64,000 bases of DNA from Tritrichomonas musculus (Eukaryota > Parabasalia > Tritrichomonadida > Tritrichomonadidae): assembly GCA_039105265.1 (NCBI GenBank), contig JAPFFF010000015.1:2170001-2234000 (forward strand), written 5' to 3'. The translations under genes were made by a program, and so were the position numbers. The notes under the pieces are model-generated. The model made no database searches. It saw nothing but the letters and a program-made list of their open reading frames with translations, and had not been told where the DNA came from. Shown here one piece after another: positions 17,962 through 29,238 of this stretch (position 1 is the stretch's first letter; every line of letters begins with the position of its first letter).

Positions 17962-18963
17962 ATGGCGGAAGTTGTTTTCCTTGAACATGAGAATTCTAAA
18001 TATATATCTCAAAGTATTGTTGAAGAATTGCTTGACCTTGGTTTAATTATTACTCATGTTGGTATTGAGCATTCAACTTTCCCTAATGGTGAAAAATATT
18101 ATCGTATATTGATCGATTCAGACTTTGCTCTTCTTGGAAAAACCTCAGTTTATATTGCTTCATTAACAAACGATGATGATATTCTTGGAATGTATCGAAT
18201 TGGCGCAACTCTTGCTCAGCTTGGTGTCAAAAGGCGTATTTTTGTAATTCCTTTCCTTACATATTTATCACGTGATAGAGCTTCACAATCGGGTGAAGTT
18301 GTCGTATCAAAATGCAGTACACAAATGCTTGGATCTATTGGTAATGCTGCTGAAGGAAATGTTTTTATCTTTTTAGATCCACACTATAATTGTGTTTTGC
18401 ACTACTTCGAAGGACCATGTCTTTGTGTCGCACTTGATGCTCTTAATACGCTTGTTAGAGCAATCTCACAACTTAATTATCCACATGATAAAATGGTAAT
18501 GGGTTCAACAAACCTTAGACGTGCTAATTGGATAAACAGATATGCTGTTGCAATGGGAATCCCCGTTTCTTTCTGCCGCGAAAAGCCAAAGTCTAGTCAA
18601 CTTGAAGAAAATCTTGTTGAAGCTGTTATTGGTGACGTAAAAGATTCTATTGTCATCATTTATGACGATATAATACAATCAGGAAAAACCATTATCAGTG
18701 CAGCTGAACAATATCTAAAGGCTGGTGCATCAAAAGTTGTTGCTGTTGCAACTCATATTACTTGCTGCAATGAAGAACACATATTAAACATTATTAACTC
18801 TCCATTAGAAAAAATTATCGTTACAAATTCACACCCAATAACAAGCCATGCACTTGTTAGAGAAAGTGAAAAATTTATGGTCGTTGATATTTCTGGTGTA
18901 TTTGTACAATGCTTGTATGAAATTTTGCCATCGCCTGAGCACTTGCATCGTTCATCAATATAA
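17962..18963 (+). CDS. Ribose-phosphate pyrophosphokinase (PRPP synthetase)
   Basis: The first ATG in the frame is at 17962 (MAEVVFLEHEN), giving 333 residues; the frame's upstream extension uses no ATG. The enzyme makes 5-phosphoribosyl-1-pyrophosphate from ribose 5-phosphate and ATP for nucleotide salvage. Visible motifs are FPNGE (residues 40-44), RRIFVIPFLTYLSRDRA, LDPHYN, and the PRPP loop YDDIIQSGKT (about 234-243). The usual loop is VDDIxDTGGT; the QSG form resembles the phosphate-independent class II plant enzymes, so class II behaviour is a reasonable inference. The length fits the family. The start codon lies 33 bases after the end of a MITE, so everything upstream of the core promoter is transposon-derived. 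Confidence 0.9.
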   Translation: MAEVVFLEHENSKYISQSIVEELLDLGLIITHVGIEHSTFPNGEKYYRILIDSDFALLGKTSVYIASLTNDDDILGMYRIGATLAQLGVKRRIFVIPFLTYLSRDRASQSGEVVVSKCSTQMLGSIGNAAEGNVFIFLDPHYNCVLHYFEGPCLCVALDALNTLVRAISQLNYPHDKMVMGSTNLRRANWINRYAVAMGIPVSFCREKPKSSQLEENLVEAVIGDVKDSIVIIYDDIIQSGKTIISAAEQYLKAGASKVVAVATHITCCNEEHILNIINSPLEKIIVTNSHPITSHALVRESEKFMVVDISGVFVQCLYEILPSPEHLHRSSI

Positions 18964-20433
18964 TTTTTTTTTTTTTTTTTTATATATTTTCCAAATTTTA
19001 ATATTAAAATTCGTTTTGTCCAAACTATTATAAAATATGCTTATATTTTTTACTAGTTTAAAAATATACTTTTTTTTATATAAAAAATGTTAATATTTTA
19101 TTTTATTCAAATCATCCAAACTATGATCAATTAGGGGGTTTGGGAGTTTATAATAGCAAATGATCCATCTTTTTTAATAAAATATGAAAGCATATCAACC
19201 AAAATTTTTATCACAAAAAGTTATTAAAAAATTATCAAAAATATAATTATATCTTTTTGTATATTCATTTAAATATGATAATAATAATATAATTATTAAT
19301 AATACTTTGTTATATAAATATAAATACTGTTTATATTTGATTACATTAGGTATTATTCTTGATACAAGATTATGCCAAAATATTTTTTGATAAAGCAAAC
19401 ATATTTAATTTTTTAATTTATTCAATATTTTTAAAATCACTTATTAGATCAGTATTATAAGTTTCATAGTTATGATTCTATGGGATGAAAAATATTTCAT
19501 GAAAAAGTTGAAAGAGTTTCTGCAAATTTTCTTTTTTTTCTCATTTCTGAATAAAATAAAGCACTCCAATTGTTTTTTTCCTTGTTAATTTTTTATAAAT
19601 CTATATTTTAAGGAGATAAGCTAGAATTTTAAAAAAAATAATTGTTTTTTGAAAAATTTTGAATAGATAATCATTTATAAATTGAAATTTGTGAGAAAAA
19701 ATAAATTTTGTTTTATATAAAAAATATAATATAATAATAAAATATAATGAAATAATAAAATATAATTTTATATAATTATTTAATATTGAGACCCTAACAC
19801 GATTTCAATTCTCCTAATTGAGACCCTCGCACGATTTCTATATGATCATTGAAAAAAATTCAATTATTCTAACTATAGAAAAAACAAATTTGAGGAAAAA
19901 CTCGAAACTCAACAGAAGAAACGAATCGGATTTGGTAGAATTTTATTAATGGATGCTTTAATAATCTAAATCCCAAATTATGAGTTTCGCTTATTGTTCA
20001 TTCTTGGTTGACATGCCTCTTAAAATATAAGAATATTTATTGAATAACTTTAATAAGAGTAAATTCTCTCTGTTATTCAAGTTTATTTCTTTAGTGTATA
20101 TGTAAAAGAAAAATTTTAATGAAAAGACTAAGAAGTATTAAAGTCAAAAAATATGTTAAAAATTTTTTTGATAACGAATTTTTGTATATTTCAAATAACG
20201 AATATTCGTTAAACTCCGTTTTTTATAAAAAATATATTTTATTACCAATTTTGCAACATTATATTTATATTTGTTTGATTTGATAGACAAAAATTGATTT
20301 AAACAATTTATTTATTATTAATTTTGTGATTTAATTTTTCTTTTTTATTAAATTCATTAAGATAAAAATAAAAAAAATCTAGAAACAGATATTTCTGAGA
20401 AACTGAGTTTAGAATTTTCATTGAATTGTACCA
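18964..20433. other. Long A/T-rich spacer with a short direct repeat
   Basis: No supported gene. Near 19785-19840 two tandem units of about 28 bases share ATTGAGACCCT..CACGATTTC. The rest is A/T-rich, with a slightly GC-richer patch at about 19895-20010 of unknown nature. An initiator-like TTTTCATTG lies about 15 bases before the next gene's ATG. Confidence 0.45.
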
Positions 20434-22590
20434 ATGGGGTGCGGCAGATCGATTTGCGAAGTCGACGCCAACAAATCGAAAAAGACTTCACAAAGCTCCT
20501 CTAATATAGTTAATACCGAATCCGCTTTCAGTCCGATATCTCAATTTGAACAATTAACAGCCAATGCTAAATCGATTGCTTCAACTTCAAATATGAGGCC
20601 TGTTGTTTGCCTAAATCGAGAAAGTTTTCCTATTATAACATCGTATCTGCATTTAGATGATTCGACGCCAACTGACCTGCAACTTCCGATTGTTGCGGCT
20701 TCAAATTACGGTAAAGGTCGTGTTATGTGTTTTTCGCAACTCGCGTTTCTAGGAGCGAAAGCTTTACAAACTGGTGATACATCAAAATTGCTGACAAATT
20801 CATTCAATTGGTTATCTGGTGGATCAGCTACTATTTCCCCAATTCTTGTTCTTGGTTTTGACTCTCAAACAGCGCAAAATGTTATGAAATCGCTTCAAGA
20901 TCTCGGATTTTTTGCTGAGCGCGGTAAAAATGCAAATTATCTTTCAAATTATAAATCAGTAATTATTCCATCCGATATTGAAATAAATGATGAATTAGCA
21001 AATAATATTATTAAATTTGTAAATGATGGAGGAGGATTTTCAATATTTTATAAATATGTTGAATCAGTCATTGGAACACTTCCAATTAACTCAGTTTTAT
21101 CGAAATTTGGTCTAGCCTTTACTTGTTGTATGTTAAATGATGAAAATGAAGATGTTGGTCTAATTACCATTCCCCCTTCATTTTCATATGTTCGCGATTC
21201 AAATCTTTTAGCAATATCAGAAAACTTTAAAACTGTAATTAAACAAGCAGATATCGATGTATCTAATCTAGATGATCTTGTTACTACATTACGATATTAT
21301 ATCATGGTATGCGATGATACGCACCAAAGTCAGCTTATTGAAACAACAGAATACGCATGGGACTTTTTAAAGAAAACGAATTATGTAACGCCTGAAGGTA
21401 TTTGTAAAGACCTAAAACAAGAGATTGTTTTTGTCCTTCTTCAAGATCTCTATGAGCGGCTCCCAGTTGACAAACTTCCCCCAATTCCTGAAAGCGAGAA
21501 TTTCCCTGGCAAAACAGGTCCAAATGTTGAAATGATTAATGCAGAAATGAATTTGCTTCTTACCGATGAAGCCTGGGTTTCAACAGGTCTCTGGCTCCCA
21601 GTTGGCAAAAAAGGGAATATTATAGCACAACACGAAATGCCTGAAATTCATGCCCAAGTTGGCTCTCATGTTGATTCTTTATTGAGGATGCTTGGTCCTT
21701 GGAAAAGATGGCCTAATCTTGTTACATCAAAACCTTTTGAAACTGCTGAAATTATTGTTGATACTCCTTTCGGTGGAATTTTATATATAACAGTTAATTC
21801 AATAGATCCTATTGAGCCTCAGAACGAAAGTTTTAAATTTGAAAATTTCTGTAAATATCCTCGTGCAATTTGTGGTGATGATTCTGTTTGGGAAGAAACT
21901 AAAGATATTGAAGTTCCATGGGGTGAATTAGATACTGGAAGTGTTATATTTACTATGCCTAGCGAGCATTTAAGACGGATTTCAGATTTTTATGAAATCA
22001 AGAAAAAGTTTGATTTCATATCTGATACGATCTATGACTTTATTAATATCAAGCAATCTAAACCTTTCAGAGTTATTTTTGATGTCCAACTAGTTGACGA
22101 ATCGCCTATTCCAAATTATCCTTTATATTTCTTAATTGATAGTATCGATAGTATCCTCTTTAATAACAATGAGCCAAACCAAGATATGTTCAGATTAACT
22201 TATTTATTCGCCTTAGTCCTTATAAAAGATAATATTCTAGACTCACAAACTGAAAGCGCGATTTCCCATGTTGCTGCATCGATTGTTTTTCAACAATTAT
22301 ATCCTGGGTTTGATCCATTGCAATTTACCGATATTCAAATGCCGCCTGTTTTTGCTGAATTATGGGAAATTCATAATAAATATGATAAAACCCTTCTTTC
22401 AAGAACCCTCGAAAAACTACAGAACTCAGAATATTCAGTTTCGGAAGTACCTGAAGAAATGTGGATTTCTTTTGTTAGAGAGTTTTGTATAACTGGAAAA
22501 TGTAATTTTACAAAATTATTAGAAAAGTCAAGGCCAATACCACTTAACATTATGACTTATCTTAAAGGGCTGCCTTTATACCAAGTTTAG
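20434..22590 (+). CDS. M60-like/TCAF-type protein, probably acylated and lacking the metalloprotease site
   Basis: This 718-residue protein begins MGCGRS, a classical N-myristoylation (Gly2) plus palmitoylation (Cys3) signal, so it is likely tethered to the inner face of a membrane. Residues about 65-330 resemble the N-terminal glutamine-amidotransferase-like half of TCAF/FAM115 proteins (YGKGRVMCFSQLAFLG, NSFNWLSG). From about 379 comes the M60-like module: AWVSTGLWLPVGKKG, VGSHVDSLLRMLGPWKRWP and FGGILYITV are good matches. The region where M60 peptidases carry HExxH(x)E instead reads YFLIDSIDSILFNNN, so I see no zinc site. TCAF proteins bind and regulate TRPM8 channels in vertebrates. A non-catalytic membrane-associated role is inferred here. 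The ATG follows an initiator-like TCATTG. Confidence 0.75.
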   Translation: MGCGRSICEVDANKSKKTSQSSSNIVNTESAFSPISQFEQLTANAKSIASTSNMRPVVCLNRESFPIITSYLHLDDSTPTDLQLPIVAASNYGKGRVMCFSQLAFLGAKALQTGDTSKLLTNSFNWLSGGSATISPILVLGFDSQTAQNVMKSLQDLGFFAERGKNANYLSNYKSVIIPSDIEINDELANNIIKFVNDGGGFSIFYKYVESVIGTLPINSVLSKFGLAFTCCMLNDENEDVGLITIPPSFSYVRDSNLLAISENFKTVIKQADIDVSNLDDLVTTLRYYIMVCDDTHQSQLIETTEYAWDFLKKTNYVTPEGICKDLKQEIVFVLLQDLYERLPVDKLPPIPESENFPGKTGPNVEMINAEMNLLLTDEAWVSTGLWLPVGKKGNIIAQHEMPEIHAQVGSHVDSLLRMLGPWKRWPNLVTSKPFETAEIIVDTPFGGILYITVNSIDPIEPQNESFKFENFCKYPRAICGDDSVWEETKDIEVPWGELDTGSVIFTMPSEHLRRISDFYEIKKKFDFISDTIYDFINIKQSKPFRVIFDVQLVDESPIPNYPLYFLIDSIDSILFNNNEPNQDMFRLTYLFALVLIKDNILDSQTESAISHVAASIVFQQLYPGFDPLQFTDIQMPPVFAELWEIHNKYDKTLLSRTLEKLQNSEYSVSEVPEEMWISFVREFCITGKCNFTKLLEKSRPIPLNIMTYLKGLPLYQV

Positions 22591-23152
22591 TCATAATTAT
22601 AGTTTTAGCTTATGTTTGTTTATTTGTTTGCAGTTTTACCTTATTTTTTTTTTAAAAAAAACGAAATAGAAGAGGCATAATTTTCGAAATTTCCGATTGC
22701 ATAATTACTTATTGATTGTATTCAAGCAAATGAAAACAATACTTGTGTTAGACCAAGATTATCAATATGATGATTTATTTAATATCCAGATGTTAATATT
22801 GAATATTCAGAAATATATGTTTATGTGGCTTTTCTATTTTGCATATATATAAATACTTATATAGGAATATTTTTTTATTTTGTTACTATTAAAACATTTT
22901 GTTATTAAAAAAAAACATATTTTAAATTTGCTTTTCAATAAATTTTCAAATGCCTTATTGTTATGATGACGCTTGTACTGATCCATTTAAATATTTTAGG
23001 TTTCAATACCAAAAAGCATATTGATGAATATTAATTATTTGCATATAAGCTAAAAAAAGAATTTATAAAATCTCTGGAGTAAAATGTATAAATTGATTGA
23101 ACATCGGCTATCTTTATCTATAAATCAAATTAATTAAATATAAACAAATAAA
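22591..23152. other. Convergent spacer
   Basis: A/T-rich DNA between the 3' ends of two convergent genes. I see no gene, RNA or repeat. Confidence 0.4.
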
Positions 23153-23995
23153 TTACTTGTTTTTGTCTAAAACATTTTTGGTCAAAGCTTTAAGTGCTGC
23201 ATTCTCCTCTCTACATGCAGCTAGATCTTGTTCTATATTTTTTAATTGTGCTTTTACAATTGAGTTTGTGCGTAAAGCTTCCTCCATTGAAGTACGAAGT
23301 AATCTAAGCTCATCTGCTGCAGAATCTTGAGTTTTATGTATGATCATCGATGGGCCAAGAGGCTTTGAGCTTTTTGGAGTTAAAAGTAAATTACTAGCTG
23401 AACTAGTCTTTTTAATTTTCATTTCAAGTTCTGTAACTTTCATTTGATTTTTTTTAATCAAGCTTTTTGAACGAATAATCATTTCATTTGTTTGTTTTTG
23501 TATTTGATCAATTTGTTTCTGTAGCTCTTGTTGTTTCTTTTTTTCTGCTTCTTCTGTTTCTTTGATATCATCTTCCATCTTTTTAGCTTCCTCAATAGAT
23601 TGAGCAAGATTTTTGATCTCAGGAATAAAATCAAATCTTTTTTGTAACTTTTCTTTGAGGTTATCATTGATTTTCTGTTGTTCTTCGATATTATTTTTAT
23701 ATTTTTCTATGTTATCTTCTGAACGTTTAATTTCGTCTTCGAATTGTGAGACATCTTCTGAAAGATTACTCAATTTATCGAGTTTATTTGTAATATCATC
23801 CATTATATTTTCATTTGCATGTTTTGTATCATTCATTTGAACTTCTTGGGAATCAAGCGCATCGATAGCAACCTGATAGCAACTAATAAATGCTTCACAA
23901 ACTGTTGGATCATTTTTCTCAAGCAATTTTTGGATAGATGAAAATGATTCGCGAGCTTTTGTAATAAGCTCATCTATTGATACATCCTGAATCAT
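23153..23995 (-). CDS. Coiled-coil protein of unknown function
   Basis: This 280-residue protein is almost wholly alpha-helical. About residues 55-185 and 225-278 are strong coiled coil with heptads rich in Lys, Glu and Gln (for example NIEEQQKINDNLKEKLQKRF), separated by a Ser/Pro-rich linker (SASNLLLTPKSSKPLGPS). The N-terminal 50 residues (SIDELITKARESFSSIQKL) look like a short helical bundle. No membrane segment or catalytic motif is present. Such small coiled coils are often cytoskeletal or kinetochore components, but I do not recognise a family. The ATG at 23995 is the first in the frame after upstream stops. Confidence 0.75.
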   Translation of the reverse strand: MIQDVSIDELITKARESFSSIQKLLEKNDPTVCEAFISCYQVAIDALDSQEVQMNDTKHANENIMDDITNKLDKLSNLSEDVSQFEDEIKRSEDNIEKYKNNIEEQQKINDNLKEKLQKRFDFIPEIKNLAQSIEEAKKMEDDIKETEEAEKKKQQELQKQIDQIQKQTNEMIIRSKSLIKKNQMKVTELEMKIKKTSSASNLLLTPKSSKPLGPSMIIHKTQDSAADELRLLRTSMEEALRTNSIVKAQLKNIEQDLAACREENAALKALTKNVLDKNK

Positions 23996-24606
23996 TATGG
24001 AAAAAGATTAAATTTTGCTTGATTTTTTCAAATAATTATGTGAAAAACATCAACTTTTTGATAAAAAATCTGATTCTAATTCAACCTCTCATATCAAAAT
24101 TGAAATGTTGGTTAATCGTTGAAATGAATTAAGAAAAATTGAGTCAATTACAAATTCTCCAATATAAATTAATACCTTTCTGCATTTCATTATCTAGTAA
24201 TCTTTGTGGTATTAGTTTTAATAACCACTTGAGAAATGAGTTGAAAATTTAAAAATATTTTGATTTAATTTTTTATGTAAAAATTTAAAAGTTTATAGCA
24301 TTATATTTCTTAATAATACGCTTAAATCTTCTTATTTTCAATTATTTGAAAATGACTTTTAAGCAAACAAATTATGTATATATGAGCAAGAAGAATTCTA
24401 TACCTTAATTAATGTCACTTGAAATATCAATTCGTTTGGCTAAAACTAAATAATCGTTGAGATAAAATCAAGGATAAAATGTATTAGAAGATTAAAATTA
24501 TAATAATATTTAACAAAATTTAATACAGAAAGTATTTATAGATTTTTCCACATTAGAATTACAAAATGACAAATATAAAAATAAGAAAAGAAATTCCATA
24601 AAAGGG
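23996..24606. other. A/T-rich spacer
   Basis: No gene or clear repeat is seen. It lies between the coiled-coil gene's start and the polo-like kinase gene's stop codon, both on the minus strand. Confidence 0.4.
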
Positions 24607-26571
24607 CTACCTTGTGCTCATTGCAGCAAGCATCGATCTGGCAACATTGTATCTTTTTCTTTCCTCAGAGTTAGCTTGTTGAGAATTAACATGAGTTAAA
24701 GCAACAAGTTTTCCCGCTTCTCTGATTGAGTGAACCATCATCATTTTTTTCGAATTCCAAAAAATAATTAATTTGATTCTATCATTAAAATTAACTTGAA
24801 TGTTTCTATCATCCATTCTGAATAAAGTAGCGTCATCATTTCTCATCCAATATTTAACATGTTTCATTGGCGAATTTTGATTGAATTTTTTAGCTGGAAG
24901 TTCAAACATAGTTTTAGTCTTTTTCAAAGACTCGGCAAATCTTCTGATTAAAGCAAGTTTCTTTGTTTGTGGACCACTTACAGGATCCATAATTTCAGGG
25001 GAGACAGTCTGATAACTTTCCCAATATTGAACGAAAGTTTCAAAAGGATCCATAACCATTCTGGACCAGTCATTAAAGCACGCACCAATTGTTCCGTCAA
25101 TAAGCATGTATCCAAGTCCATATTTATCACTGTGATCGCAAAAACGAGAGACAAAATTTTTTGGCATCGTGACCATTTTATCATTGGTACTTTTTTCATT
25201 TAATTGATCTTCATCGTTTTGATGCTCACGCACGTTTTTGTTATTATTGTTGTTATTATTCAAATTAGTATTAATATCATTATTGATGTTGTTGTTATTA
25301 ATGTTATTTGCATTAATATTATTGTTGTCACTTTTGTTTGTATCGCTTTTAGTATCGTTAACATTAGCATTGTTACTATTATTTGTATTATTTTGATAAG
25401 GTGATTTTGTACTTTGATTTCGTTCTTTTGGTGATTTAAGTTGATCGTTGCGTTCAGGTGTATTTATATTGATATTGATATTAATATCAGCATTTGCACC
25501 ATTTTCGGGTTTGCTACGTTGAGGAGTCTCTTTGAAATTCTCTCTGATATTATTATAACGTGTGATTGGTGCTTTTTTTGTTTCTGACGTTGGAGATTTA
25601 TTAATATCATTATATTTTTTAATTTCTCTATTTTGGCCAAGTTTTTTCAATTCATATGTTTGTTTGATGTCATGAGTGGTTGTTGGTTTTGTGCTGGGTG
25701 TTGAAACTTTTTTGACTTTTGGTGGTAATTGAGTTAAAAATGGATGCAGGGCAACATCTTGTGCATTTGGACGTCTTTCTGGTTTGATTTGAAGTATTCC
25801 TTTAATAAAGTCGCGAGCAGCAGCAGATAAAGGAATCTCAGAGGGAAATTGATATTTACAATTTTTAATATGTTCATAAGTCAATTTGCGTTTTGAGGTT
25901 TCGAAGGGAGGTCTGCCTGTTAACATTGCAAATGCGCATACACCAATAGTCCAAATATCAACTTCATAACTGTGTCCTTTAGATGAGTTTGTGAGAAGTT
26001 CTGGACTAAGATAATTTGGAGTCCCACAAACTGTGTACTTTCTTTCATCGTCATAATCCAATTTTGTTGATAAGCCAAAATCAGCTATTTTAACTTTGTT
26101 ATCTTTCCCAATTAAAAAGTTCTCGAGTTTCAAATCACGATGAATGATTCGATTGTCATGCAAATAGCAAAGCCCACTCATAACTTCTCTTAAAATTCGA
26201 GCGGTTTCATACTCAGAGAGATAACGATTTTTTTTAACCATATCTTTGACTGAACCATTTGGCGCGAGTTCAAGAAGGATATAATAATTTTTACTGTCTT
26301 CAAAATTATCATATGATTTGAGAATATTTGGATGATTTAAGGATCGTTGTAATGCCATTTCGTTTTTTAATTTTTCTAATGATTTCGGCTTTTGAACTCG
26401 TTCTTTTGGAACAACTTTTAATGCAAATTCTTCTCCAGTTGATTGATTTGTTACTCTATATACAGCAGCAAAACCTCCACGCCCAAGTTCCTCGTGTCGT
26501 TGGTAGTTTACAGTACTACCAAGTTCTCTTTTTCTTGGTATTACTAAAGGAACAGAAATAACGCGGAGCAT
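24607..26571 (-). CDS. Polo-like protein kinase
   Basis: This 654-residue protein has an N-terminal kinase domain and a C-terminal polo-box region. Kinase motifs are LGRGGFAAVY (29-38), the ATP lysine in FALKVVPK (Lys52), HRDLKLENFL (about 145), DFGLSTKL, the activation segment CGTPNYLSPELL and DIWTIGVCAFAML. The linker is low in complexity, with Asn-rich runs (about 405-455). The polo boxes start near 472: FVSRFCDHSDKYGLGYMLID, FNDWSRMVMDP, then VKYWMRNDDATLFRMDDRNI and VNFNDRIKLIIFW. In known PLKs the polo boxes dock phosphorylated partners, and the kinase drives mitosis, centrosome or basal-body duplication and cytokinesis. All catalytic residues are present. The Asn run is encoded by AAT/AAC repeats, so its length may vary. 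Confidence 0.93.
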   Translation of the reverse strand: MLRVISVPLVIPRKRELGSTVNYQRHEELGRGGFAAVYRVTNQSTGEEFALKVVPKERVQKPKSLEKLKNEMALQRSLNHPNILKSYDNFEDSKNYYILLELAPNGSVKDMVKKNRYLSEYETARILREVMSGLCYLHDNRIIHRDLKLENFLIGKDNKVKIADFGLSTKLDYDDERKYTVCGTPNYLSPELLTNSSKGHSYEVDIWTIGVCAFAMLTGRPPFETSKRKLTYEHIKNCKYQFPSEIPLSAAARDFIKGILQIKPERRPNAQDVALHPFLTQLPPKVKKVSTPSTKPTTTHDIKQTYELKKLGQNREIKKYNDINKSPTSETKKAPITRYNNIRENFKETPQRSKPENGANADININININTPERNDQLKSPKERNQSTKSPYQNNTNNSNNANVNDTKSDTNKSDNNNINANNINNNNINNDINTNLNNNNNNNKNVREHQNDEDQLNEKSTNDKMVTMPKNFVSRFCDHSDKYGLGYMLIDGTIGACFNDWSRMVMDPFETFVQYWESYQTVSPEIMDPVSGPQTKKLALIRRFAESLKKTKTMFELPAKKFNQNSPMKHVKYWMRNDDATLFRMDDRNIQVNFNDRIKLIIFWNSKKMMMVHSIREAGKLVALTHVNSQQANSEERKRYNVARSMLAAMSTR

Positions 26572-27254
26572 CTTAATGTAAAAAAATTAATTTATTTTTT
26601 TCGTTAAAGTATAATTCAATTCAGAATTTCCGTTAAATTTTTATTAAAAATTTTTCTGAAAAAAAACATTTTTTTAACAAAAAATATATATGGTATAAAT
26701 CAGAATCATCTATAAGATTAGATTGTGTTTTTATAAGAAAATTCTTCAAAAAATAAATTTTGTTTGAATTGTCTCATATAAAAAAATTGAATTACTATTT
26801 CTCCCTAAAAAATCTAACGCATTTTTTTGATAATGATTAGCTTTTTGAAAGAATAATAAAATAAGTTTTTCAATAATACAATTTCAATTTATGATGTAAT
26901 AAAACCTTATTAGCTATATACTTTATTTCATATGATTTATTTAATATCTGTAGTTTTAACTAATAGAAATTTAAAAGGTTTGTTTGAATTCTTTGAAATG
27001 AAAAACGGAAAATTAATGTTTTTTTTGAGGAAATGTCATCTACAAACCACCGATAAAAAGTGAAAGTTATAGATAGACAAAGATTGGTAGAATAGAAAAC
27101 AGAGCCTTGAGAGGGAAAAAAGTATGATAAAAAAGATATTTTGACAAAAAAAGAAAAAGAAAAAATAATAAATAATTAAATTAGTAAAAAAAGAGTTGAT
27201 GTATAGGAAAAAAATCTTAAATCAGAAAAATTTGATTAAATGATGCCTGTCTTT
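26572..27254. other. A/T-rich spacer
   Basis: Spacer between the polo-like kinase start and the Rac stop codon, both on the minus strand. It has no recognisable gene, RNA or repeat. Confidence 0.4.
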
Positions 27255-27886
27255 TTAGCAAAGCAAACAGCAGCCATTCTTCTCACTATCGCCAGATTTC
27301 TTGGTATCGCTTTGGGTTGGTGGATGTAAAACTACCTTAATTGCTGATTCGAAGACTTCTTTAAGGTGAAATTGTTTCAAAGCTGAGCATTCAACATAAT
27401 CTTGTGCGGCTATCTTTCTTTTCATTTCTTCTCCTTTTTCTTTTGGAACGGCTTCCCAACCTTTTGATTTGAACTCGTCGGCATGCTGTGGGAACTCATC
27501 GCGGAGATCGGATTTCATTCCAACAAGAATGTATGGTGTACCTGGGCAGTGTTCTTTGACTTCTGGAACCCACATGTTCTCAACGTTTTCGAGCGAAGTT
27601 GGGCTAACGAGCGAGAAGCAAAGAATGAATACATCTGTCTGAGGATAGGACAATGGCCTCAGCTTCTTATAGTCTTCTTGACCTGCAGTATCCCAAAGTT
27701 GAAGGTTAATAGCTTGATCTTCGACCATGACGTTTGCTGAATAGTTATCGAAAACAGTCGGAATATATTCACCAGGGAAAGCGTTTGTCGTATAACTGAT
27801 AAGGAGACATGTCTTACCAACTGCTCCATCGCCAACAACAACACATTTAATGTCTGAGGATTAGAAAAGAAAAAGGTACGCTTCAT
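27255..27886 (-). CDS. Rac/Rho-family small GTPase with a 26-nt intron
   Basis: The first exon is only seven bases (27880-27886, ATGAAGC). Joining it to the second exon (27255-27853) gives a 201-residue protein starting [17 protein letters not shown]. Motifs are complete: P-loop GDGAVGKT (10-17), switch [22 protein letters not shown] (57-64), the Rho insert region, and a C-terminal polybasic/Cys stretch ending GCCLLC, a CAAX-type prenylation box (CLLC). The effector loop and [19 protein letters not shown] match Rac rather than Rab. Known roles are actin control, phagocytosis and adhesion. Without the intron the frame lacks the P-loop, so the splice is needed. An exact initiator match (TCATAT) lies five bases before the ATG. 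Confidence 0.93.
27854..27879 (-). other. Very short spliceosomal intron (26 nt) in the Rac gene
   Basis: The intron starts GTACC and ends TCTAATCCTCAG. The CTAAT lies immediately before the AG, like the fused branch-point/3' splice site ACTAACACACAG of trichomonad introns. Removal restores [12 protein letters not shown]. It interrupts the third codon, after its first base. Confidence 0.88.
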
Positions 27887-27890
27887 TAAG

Positions 27891-27896
27891 ATATGA
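27891..27896 (-). promoter_or_regulatory. Initiator-like motif of the Rac gene
   Basis: TCATAT on the minus strand, five bases before the ATG, fits the trichomonad initiator TCA+1-Y-W-W. Position and sequence agree with a very short 5' leader. Confidence 0.55.
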
Positions 27897-29238
27897 CGTA
27901 AATCTAATAAAAAGTAAAAAAGCAATTGCTTATCGTCCGAGATTTTTCACAACTTTATCGAAAAGTGATCAGGTCACAAAATTTTTATAAATGGTTTTAC
28001 TCGTTTAAAATAAAGTAAATATGAGATTTATTGATTTGGTATTTACTTATTTAAAAAAGTACTTTTTAAGATAAAAAAAAAAAATATTAATAACTGAAAT
28101 TGGCCTTATTATATGAAAAGAAGAGCCATTCCGGTGAATTTACTCTTTGAAAAACTTAATTATTTCAGAACTTTTTGAAATTTAATAAAAAGTGTTCAAA
28201 TCTTCTGTTAAAATTAAAACTCTTTCCAAGATCTAATTTTAAAATTTATTTTCAAAGAAAATAAAGCAAATTTATTTAAAAAAATGGTCATTAAAAGGTG
28301 TTAACGTTCTTTTTGAAAAACATTACAAAAAGGAAATATTTCTTTTATTTTTTTGTTAAATTCTATAAGATTTTTGAATTTTCAATTTAAGATAATTGGT
28401 TTGTTTTAGTTTTTAAATATAATTATATATAGTATTATTCTCTTTCAAATCTTTAAAAAATGAAATATTAAATCAAGTTTTCTATAGAAATTATTATTTC
28501 GAAAATAAACTGAATGTGAGTTTATAAAAAGTTAAAAAACGTACAACATTGTTGTAACAACAATAATTGGCAAAAAAAATTATCTCATCTTTCTTTTGTT
28601 AGTTGTAAAATATACCAAAAACCAAAAAAGATATTGTGGCGATATAGAGAGCATATACTAAAGATATTTGGTTAGTTTGAGAACTCTTTTATTAGAGAGA
28701 GATTTGATATTCTCATTTTAATTTTTTTGTTTTTATTTTGTAAAAAAAAAAAAAAAAAAAAACATGATTGTAATAACTCATTACTAGTGAGTTGCTAAAT
28801 ATGGTATACTTTCAAAAAAAAATTTGCTTTTATTTTGTTGAATTTTTGTAAGAAAATCTCTATGAATTGAAAGAATTATTGCATTCAAAAATTTTAAGTT
28901 TTCTCTTTGAAATAAAATGGAAGTATTTTTTTTAACTTTTAAAAATAAATGATCATATTAGGAGAATAATATTTATCAGATGGTACTTTTGAAAATATGT
29001 TTAAATATCATTATTTCGAACCAATTATAATAAAACATAATAATCTTATTCTTAATTTGTATATTATAAAACTTTTTAATCTTAAAAATATTTGTTATCT
29101 TTTTTATATAATAATTTTCATATAAAAAAAATGTTTTAATAATATGATAAACGCATTTTAACTCTGAACTCAAATCTTTGAAAATTTTTTTCATAGAAAA
29201 TAAACTGGAAGTCAGACAGTGAACTGACTCATTATATA

